Assembly: GCA_004009845.1 (NCBI GenBank)
Contig: RMBW01000006.1
Location: 372,001-436,000 of the forward strand
Length of the DNA stretch: 64,000 nt
Direction of reading: 5' to 3'
Source of the DNA: Davidsoniella eucalypti
Lineage: Eukaryota > Ascomycota > Sordariomycetes > Microascales > Ceratocystidaceae
Below are positions 58,201 to 64,000 of this stretch, one piece after another. The translations under genes and the position numbers were made by a program. The stretch's first letter is position 1. The number at the start of each line of letters is the position of its first letter. The notes under the pieces were generated by a model. It searched no databases. It was not told where the DNA came from and was given only the letters and a program-made list of their open reading frames with translations.

Positions 58201-60227
58201 CAGAAATCTTCAGTTGGGTTGTGAGATACCTCTATACCGGTTTCATGGTTGGATTTCGCAACGTCATCGCCGATGGTATAGACAGCTACGGAGAATTAGT
58301 TGTCGATGTCATGGCAGTTGCCAACGAGCTGATGCTTGATGGACTAATCAAGATATGCCAGAATGAGCTATCAGCACACTATACACTTCGAAATGTAGTA
58401 CCGATTCTTCAAGTGGCAGGGTTCAGCTATGTCAAGAACCTCAAGGACACCGGTTTACAATACATGTGTCGTTGTGTTGATGGTCTACTAGAAAACCATT
58501 TGCTTAATGGCGCCGATAGCAGTCTTCTCCGTGAGCTCGACGAATTTGTACGATCGGACCAGAACAATGTGCACAAAGTAGCCCGAGTTACCAGCCAACA
58601 GGACCTTTTCAAGCGATACCCGTTCCTTGAGGCCGAAATTGCGGAGGAGCGTCAGATCAGACTACGCGAGATGGCATGGAAAGCCTCGTTGCGACAAGAT
58701 GTTGGAATGTCCCCCGGAAAGAGTGCGCTTGAAGCACAGGATCCTCACAGTCAACGGCCTTCTTCGTCAGCTCTTGCACTAGTTACCCACAACAAAGGCA
58801 AAGAACCGGAACGGCCTTCCGGAGAGGGCGATGAAGACAGCGATATGATGTTCACAATGGACATGGAGACGCCAACACCGAGCAAGAGCCAGGGCAAGAA
58901 GATCAAGTTTAAGCAGCTTTCATTCGAGTCCCAGGATACTACCAGCAAGTCTCTGCCGCAAGGTGCCCCATGGAAAGTACCTACTCATGGGATACTGGAT
59001 CAGCCTATTGCCATGATCACGGAGAATATGGTCGAGGCTGAACAGGATGCGAAATCTGAGTGGCAAAACGTTGTGTCGACCAAAGCCAAGAAGGGAACGC
59101 AAAAGAAGGATTACATGTCAACTCCACCTCGGCTTAATCGCACAGACTACGACGAAAGTTCTGCGTTTGACAGATCATCGCCGGGCTCAGTCGTCACATC
59201 TATACCCCGGAGGATGTCCACTTCCCAGTCGATGTCCCGGTCAGTTCAGACAACAGCTGCTTCTTCACACACCAACAACTCAACACTGGCTTCGGTTTCA
59301 CTGCCTGGGCGTGAAGTGCTTTCACGGCCTGTAAATCTGGGCTCTTTCATGTCTGGTCCAGCAGCACCACGACCGGGTTCTACGTTGTCTAGCTCACAAA
59401 CGCCATTGACGTCATTCGCGACCCCGCCAGCACTACCAGCACAACCCCTTGACGAGATCTTCAGTGAGCAATACGAACAGCGCAAGCGTGAGCGTGTCGA
59501 GAGAGATGTTTTGCGTCGAAGGACGTTCCAGGAAATCCAAGAGGAAGAGCGTTTTCTGCAGTGGTGGAGAGAAGAAGAGCAGCGTTCGAGGGAGAATGAA
59601 GAGAAGTCGATGCAGTTAATTCAAGACATGATTGCGCAGGAACAAGCAGAGTCTTCTGGACAGGCCTCATCTTCACATACTCCGGCAGGTGGTTCTGGCA
59701 AAGGCCGCAATCGAAACAAGAATAAGGGACATCGAGTAAGTACAGGTGGTTCCAGTACTGCAAGTGGTGTAGCTAATAATGGGCAGTCTCCGGCATCCTC
59801 TCCATCTCATTTCGTCCAACCATCATCTAAGTCTCAAGCTCAAGCTCAATCTCGAGCTCAGTCCCAGAACACACCCAAACCGCGCGCCGACAACAGCAAC
59901 CACAGGACCCGGCAAAATCGCAACGTTTCACGTGCCAATAATGGCGCGGTCAACGCAGATTCCCATAACGCAGAGTCTCCTAAGAATACACCGAGCTGTT
60001 CAGACGGTAAAAAGCCATTGACGGAAGAGAACGTCGATCCAATCGCTTCTGTTGCTTCTGCCTCCGTGACCTCGCCTCCGACTCGAAGTGGTAGGAAACG
60101 AAATCGACAGCGTCGCGATGGAGGAGGCCCGAACAAAGACTCTAACAAGCACACACATGGATGCTCTACTAGAAGCCCCAAAAGAGGCTCTAGCAAAGGA
60201 GGTCAGCCCAAGAATAGCGAAGGCTAG
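55272..60227 (+). CDS. IBtK/Btb1-like protein: ankyrin, RCC1 and two BTB domains
   Basis: Single exon, 1651 residues. ATG 55272 is the first in frame; a second at 55293 is an alternative. Order: ankyrin repeats (about 80-150, GWNSLHRALYFGNISIARML), an RCC1-type propeller (about 235-460: VFGSNKNHSLGVGD, VSGVGRGGRLGLGD, WTWGLNTHGQLGY, CWGRNKGQLG), a first BTB (from about 756: CDVVITIEG ... FRIPAHSYILAVRS) and a second BTB (about 915-1015). A disordered Ser-rich tail follows, with one charged coiled coil (about 1395-1465). This architecture is that of animal IBtK and fission yeast Btb1, substrate receptors of CUL3 ubiquitin ligases, so a role as CUL3 adaptor is likely. The tail ends in a basic stretch (RSGRKRNRQRRDGGG) that could be a nuclear signal. 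Confidence 0.9.
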   Translation: MVPHNSPMNAQLWRLYSCNDVEGFQRLLVSSTNYATGDNGFYARALRGSSQSDSVATTIPKTRPKKTSISVAKLKAEVNSKDYAGFTILLRAASSTHKSSALFVAALLDHPAVDIYVQDLENGWNSLHRALYFGNISIARMLLEKEAHDLSIDAPGPGNRIPRLTKVEDHDGHSPFELYRLTFVPMNNYRLYWELDEDSPFEPIHTGIDFSEEYIFECGLSPFLAYIQCVSESETRDVQLYVFGSNKNHSLGVGDGDDRHWPEPIQLERSKSTLRSLYAQHLKQYSFGPGDHPYEKNHRPLVNCDITDIPHSVHLNPMQIRTIVLSKFHSLVLTAEESSNLYVSGVGRGGRLGLGDEHTRFSYVNVPGFKATYIFDIAAGQDHTVALTKDYTVWTWGLNTHGQLGYTLPVPQSPDEQPMNLTPRQVLGVLKRVEVLGLAASACHSVAFSRTHLYCWGRNKGQLGLIGAESRAVEVQAVPRQVGTSQIHNDIKMVAATEFATVCLLQSHQIIVFANHSYKVIRFPATDLLPGYVVKNPGQLYRYKSPSSSNIKFIATSDKTIAALSYHGEVWTMNVEVPPDEDHTPSLPKSASNPKLSVSNPVRIWHSRKYHDEATSIAVGENGSVILCCLNGSVWRQIKRHKAKDINQKSDVARDDFKFDRVPNLSDVRSVRASSFGTYAALRYMDDMAFSIMTPELQFIYDLHDLFPLSGIFDRFFYWRRGIRYYERTKGSYDPNLQRNLYLDLTDAIKATSFDDLDCDVVITIEGEPDFRIPAHSYILAVRSQPMKAAMELARSEPGVRRKHDNCWSIMMKETGIEVVFKSMHVISVIIGLLSIYSGTAYTSSNLLVRNCCYQDSFNNIFGPGRHTKLAYIDKLLKAKTLSDTYFDDSPGKKLILPQYEHFFSDTEAFNKQLLNGNMEIQLDGATVRLHSGIVTKRCPFFKGLIHGYSKGAGLKDRYTIKNGTKHITVDLKHIQPEIFSWVVRYLYTGFMVGFRNVIADGIDSYGELVVDVMAVANELMLDGLIKICQNELSAHYTLRNVVPILQVAGFSYVKNLKDTGLQYMCRCVDGLLENHLLNGADSSLLRELDEFVRSDQNNVHKVARVTSQQDLFKRYPFLEAEIAEERQIRLREMAWKASLRQDVGMSPGKSALEAQDPHSQRPSSSALALVTHNKGKEPERPSGEGDEDSDMMFTMDMETPTPSKSQGKKIKFKQLSFESQDTTSKSLPQGAPWKVPTHGILDQPIAMITENMVEAEQDAKSEWQNVVSTKAKKGTQKKDYMSTPPRLNRTDYDESSAFDRSSPGSVVTSIPRRMSTSQSMSRSVQTTAASSHTNNSTLASVSLPGREVLSRPVNLGSFMSGPAAPRPGSTLSSSQTPLTSFATPPALPAQPLDEIFSEQYEQRKRERVERDVLRRRTFQEIQEEERFLQWWREEEQRSRENEEKSMQLIQDMIAQEQAESSGQASSSHTPAGGSGKGRNRNKNKGHRVSTGGSSTASGVANNGQSPASSPSHFVQPSSKSQAQAQSRAQSQNTPKPRADNSNHRTRQNRNVSRANNGAVNADSHNAESPKNTPSCSDGKKPLTEENVDPIASVASASVTSPPTRSGRKRNRQRRDGGGPNKDSNKHTHGCSTRSPKRGSSKGGQPKNSEG

Positions 60228-61018
60228 TAACTATGTTTTTCTCTCTCAATGTTGTCATTCTTTTGTTTAGTTTAGTCGGTTTACATAAAGACAGAGTCCC
60301 CGATACACACTTGAGTATAACTATAGGAAACCCATTTTAAGATATAAATTAGTCTGATCGAACGATTTGGGAAGTATATAGGAAGTCTAAGTGCCGACTT
60401 ATTGAGTCTTTAAGTGCTCCACTCCCGGATATAAAGTTTTTATTAAGGAGGGTTTTGTTCCTGGTACCTGTATTGCTCGCGTATAATAAGACCCTAGATT
60501 AGGGTTATTAAGCAGTTTAAAGTTGTTCACAGTCAAAAATGACCATGACGTTGTAAATTTGATTCTCTACTCCTTTTTTGTTGGCATCTTTCAAGTGCGA
60601 CTCTCCTTCACTGTGAATTGTTTTTTCCTGTTTTCTGTTTACTTTTTATATTTCCACATCTTTGCTTACTCAAAACAATTAGGCAAACAACAAGACTTGT
60701 CAACTAAGCCCTATTTTTATTAGATATCTTATGTCACTCTTTGGCAGCCTAGACAAAAAGCGGCGTTTGTCTTTACACCCACACATTAACTCCGAATAGG
60801 AACAGGAAACAACCACAACAACTATACCGTATAATTCAGGCGATAGGAAGCAGGCGCTGTATTCGATTAACTGATCGCAAACGCCGCAATTGCCGTTCAA
60901 GAACAATTAATAGCTTGTCACGAGGAATAGCGGGTCTTTGCATCTTGGAAATTATATCTTGTATCTTTGTTTATAGCCTTCATTGCTTTTCCTTTTTTTT
61001 CTCTTCTTTTTTTCCGGA
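60228..61018. other. Intergenic region between IBtK-like gene and hydrolase
   Basis: About 790 bp, with a TTTTTTTCTCTTC pyrimidine tract just before the hydrolase start. No gene seen. Confidence 0.6.
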
Positions 61019-62871
61019 ATGCTTAAAACACAAGCCTCTATAGTTATTCTTCGTCGACCTCGTCTTTATTTTTCCGCACCACATCCCGCCAATTCTCGCC
61101 ACACATCGCCTGCTTTTTCAGCCTCGGATTCCGACTCTGACGTGCCTTCACATAGTGATTTTGCGGCTTCTGTTGATTCTTCTGGCTACATTGCTTCCTC
61201 GTCTGCGATGGCTGCTCATGATTCGGCGCCGTCTTCCGAACGGCCGCGCATGTCGCTTGCACAAATGTTTCCACAGAGCTTTGGCGAGTCCGCTAAGCAA
61301 TGGGTGCGTCCTTCATCTGCGTTGATTGGTTGATACACATGGCCATCAAGCACTCAGTTGTACAGGCTGGTTTTATATGATCTCACATATCGGTGCCCAC
61401 TGACTAACTCTCCTGCTCTTTTGTTGTCTGCAGTGGTCTTGTACGAACCCCAAGCTCGCCGAGTACAATCTGCTCAAGATGATTCCGTACCTCAAAGAAG
61501 CTATCGATGTCGACGGTGCGGCGTCTGTCTCGCCAGCCGACAATAAAGACCCCTTCGGGTTCCGTGTATGGCGCTCTAACATGGTCGAACTGTCGGGAAA
61601 GAACCGCGGCCTCAACGAATTCTCGGTCGAGCGGGTTGGTGAGCAAGTTGACGAGAACCTCGTCATGCTGCACGGCTATGGCGCCGGGCTGGGCTTCTTC
61701 TATAGAAACTACGAGCCATTGACCCGTGTGCCGGGCTGGAAGTTATATGCCTTGGACATGCTTGGTATGGGCAACTCGGTATGTCAAACTACACATGCTC
61801 TACACTCTTGGACTATAAGAACCTAATTCTAACTATTGTTCCTAGACTCGTCCATATTTCGGTATCAAGGCCAAGACCCGTGAGGCCAAGATTGCCGAGG
61901 CCGAGGGCTGGTTCATCGACTCGCTCGAGGAATGGCGTGTCAAGCGCGACATCGATTCATTTACCCTTTGCGCCCACTCAATGGGAGGCTATCTCGGTGT
62001 CGCATATGCCCTAAAGTACCCCGGCCGCATCAAGAAGCTCATCTTGGCCTCACCGGTTGGCGTACCGGAAGATCCCGACGCCGTCAGCGCAGAGATGCCC
62101 GAGCCGCAAGAGTCTTCTTTGCAGAACGAATTCACACGTGATCAAGAAAGCATTGTTCACGGTATCGATGCTAATGCGTCCTCAAAAGCTTCAGCTTCTC
62201 CACGCCGTCGTATTCCCGGCTGGCTCAGCTATCTTTGGGACGCCAACGTCTCGCCATTCAGCATTATCCGACTTACCGGTCCACTCGGACCTCGTCTTGT
62301 CTCCGGTTGGTCGTCACGGCGCTTCAACCACCTGCCCGACGCAGACGCAACTCTGCTCCACGACTACGCTTTCTCCATCTTCCGCCAGCCCGGATCTGGA
62401 GAATATGCCATGCCCTACCTTCTAGCTCCTGGAGCCTTTGCGCGCAGCCCACTCGTCAACCGAATTGCCGGTGTAGGCCGCCAATTACTCCCTACACCGG
62501 AAGGATCCTCCGCAAAAGATGTCCCTCTTCGTGAAACGGGCATCCCAGTAGTCATGATGTATGGCGACGGTGACTGGATGGACGCCGCCGGTGGTTTTGC
62601 TGCTGAGCAAAAGTTATTAGAAGCACGTGAAAGAGCTTTGCTACAAGGCACCGAGTATGAGCAGAAGAACGAGAACGGAGCGGCAAAGGTCATCATTGTA
62701 CGAGATGCCGGCCACCATCTTTTTATTGATAACCCAGAAGAGTTCAATGAATACCTCCGCGCAGAAATGGAACAGACGAGGGCTGAGGGCTTAAGGAAGA
62801 AGAAGATGGCAGCACAAGTCGCCCAGGCAGCCACTCAGGCTGCTAATTCCCCGCCTTCTCCCTCTTCGTAA
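61019..62871 (+). CDS. CGI-58/ICT1-like alpha/beta hydrolase
   Basis: Three exons: 61019-61303, 61434-61778 and 61846-62871. Introns are 130 bp and 67 bp, both phase 0. The product is 551 residues. A Ser-rich, Arg-containing N-terminus (LRRPRLYFSAPHPANSRHTS) could direct the protein to mitochondria; a second Met at MAAHDSAPSS is an alternative start. The hydrolase core has MLHGYGAGLGFFYRNYE (oxyanion loop), DMLGMGNSTRPYFGIK, the nucleophile elbow AHSMGGYLG with S255, and the C-terminal H-x4-D motif (H500 to D505, DAGHHLFIDNPEEFN). That set defines the ABHD4/ABHD5 (CGI-58) and yeast ICT1/CLD1 family, active in phospholipid remodelling, lysophosphatidic-acid acylation or cardiolipin deacylation. 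I cannot choose between these activities. Confidence 0.92.
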
Positions 62872-63264
62872 TTAATCCGATCTTCCAAAGCCTGATATGT
62901 TATCGTCCCCTTTTATCGACAACAACATATGTCGCACCATAGCAACAGCCTATACATGGTCATCCTTTTCTTTCCATGCAATGTTTAGCATCGTTGAGGT
63001 CTTTTCAGCCTGATGTCTTCAAATAGCACATTAATATCTGCTTTCATTTCTGCTTTTTGTTTCCTGTTTTTCTTACATGGATAGTTACACGTCTGTCTAC
63101 TCAACTAAATAATGACGAAGATAACTCGATATATTGTTTTATTGATATAATAGTAGCCGCTTCTTTTGAGATACAATGGTACTGAAAAAGAAACAAGAAC
63201 ACGAAAAACCAAAATGTACACATCAACCCTAAGCAAGCTGAATAGTGCTTCATGCGGCCTCCCC
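62872..63264. other. Convergent 3' intergenic region
   Basis: About 390 bp between the hydrolase and dynamin-family stop codons; AT-rich, nothing else seen. Confidence 0.6.
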
Positions 63265-64000
63265 TTACCCAAGCAGGATAGTCTTGTAGGCAACCTTGAG
63301 CCTGTTGATCGACTCCTCGAGGTGCTTTCTCTCATCGCCTGTTTCCTGCGCCTCACCAACAATCATCTGCAACTTATTTGTGCTTAACTGCGCAACCCAA
63401 TCCTGTGTGAACAGTGATAGCGGCGACTCGGCGCTGTTGACCAAGTGGTACTCGATGGCCTGGCGCCAGACATTGTTAATGAAGACATCGACTGATAACT
63501 CGTAGTACGATTCTAGCTGGAAGTATATGTCCGGCAGAGTCTGCGGCTTCGCGGCCATTGACTGGGCAAACAGCTTGATTGCATCAGCACCCGAGACGGA
63601 CTGGTTCTGTTTTTCTTGTTTGACCGCGTCCGCAGAAAGGCACTCGATAGTGTTCTCCATCATCCGCTGGTTGCGCTTCTGTATGTAGCCGGGGTTTAGT
63701 GTCTGCATTGGCAGGTTCTTCTCCAGGTGAACGAGGAAGCGCGTCTGCTCGAAAGCTCTGCTGTATCTTTCGTACAGCGTGCTCGACAGCGCCGAGAGCA
63801 GTTGGGAGCGTAGCGTCTTATCGGGACAAACACGGGCACACGCCGTACAGATGAACTCGTTGATGATCACCGCAGCCTTGGCTACATAGATGTGCGCGAG
63901 CGTCGACCATTTGGCTGTTTGCTCCTGGTAGATGTCGTTGATGATGTGGCTATGTGAACCACCGATCTCGCGCCCACGGGTCTCTTTATAGCGCTCTCTA
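63265..64000 (-). CDS. Dynamin-family GTPase, C-terminal part, cut by window edge
   Basis: The frame is open from the stop at 63265 to the right edge, 244 residues visible. ERYKETRGREIGGSHSHIIN and DIYQEQTAKWSTLAHIY belong to the stalk of fungal Mx/Vps1-like dynamins. LPDIYFQLESYYELSVDVFI, RQAIEYHLV and WVAQLSTNKLQMIVGEAQET match the GTPase effector domain. The GTPase domain would lie beyond 64000. Fungal dynamin relatives of this type are numerous and poorly characterised; membrane scission or remodelling is the family role. The true start is outside the window. Confidence 0.82.
   Translation of the reverse strand, partial: RERYKETRGREIGGSHSHIINDIYQEQTAKWSTLAHIYVAKAAVIINEFICTACARVCPDKTLRSQLLSALSSTLYERYSRAFEQTRFLVHLEKNLPMQTLNPGYIQKRNQRMMENTIECLSADAVKQEKQNQSVSGADAIKLFAQSMAAKPQTLPDIYFQLESYYELSVDVFINNVWRQAIEYHLVNSAESPLSLFTQDWVAQLSTNKLQMIVGEAQETGDERKHLEESINRLKVAYKTILLG

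Overview
The window reads as nuclear DNA of a filamentous ascomycete (Pezizomycotina). Genes are split by short GT-AG introns, most 54-176 bp with CTAAC-type branch sequences. The families present include a PTH11-like rhodopsin-domain receptor, a copper-fist factor, a Zn2Cys6 factor, a FunK1 kinase, a fungal ABCA transporter and a type III polyketide synthase. I cannot name the species. Intron-exon structures were built by hand from splice signals and frame continuity.

Layout. 1-13.8 kb is an ordinary genic block: the 5' part of an ABCA transporter (minus, runs off the left edge), a CYP86/CYP52-like P450 (plus), the CK2 regulatory subunit (minus), a JmjC/cupin protein with a mitochondrial-type leader (plus), a PTH11-like receptor (plus) and a 2-dehydropantoate 2-reductase (minus). 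13.8-29.05 kb is a 15.2 kb stretch with no gene I can support. It lies between two genes transcribed away from each other (reductase leftwards, copper-fist factor rightwards) and holds homopolymers, small tandem repeats and a perfect CRE palindrome. 29-39.7 kb carries regulators and ribosome-biogenesis functions: the copper-fist factor, a large Zn2Cys6 factor, a small SET protein, BFR2/AATF and a small four-helix membrane protein.

40-45 kb is an AT-rich accessory island. An intact FunK1-type kinase, with an upstream nuclease-like E-x-K motif, is flanked on both sides by decayed pieces of what looks like a second fungal kinase-associated protein family. A relic RNase H domain from a Tad-like non-LTR retrotransposon abuts one of them. 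This is the most unusual part of the window. 45-47.4 kb is gene-free. 47.5-64 kb returns to conserved genes: a type III PKS, BUD22, a mitochondrial oxodicarboxylate carrier with an 11-nt microexon, a 1651-residue intronless IBtK/Btb1-like protein (ankyrin, RCC1, two BTB domains), a CGI-58/ICT1-like alpha/beta hydrolase and the C-terminal end of a dynamin-family GTPase (runs off the right edge).

No biosynthetic cluster is evident: the P450 and the PKS are 41 kb apart with housekeeping genes between them. BFR2 and BUD22 both belong to the nucleolar 40S-assembly pathway but are not adjacent. No tRNA, rRNA or CRISPR was found.
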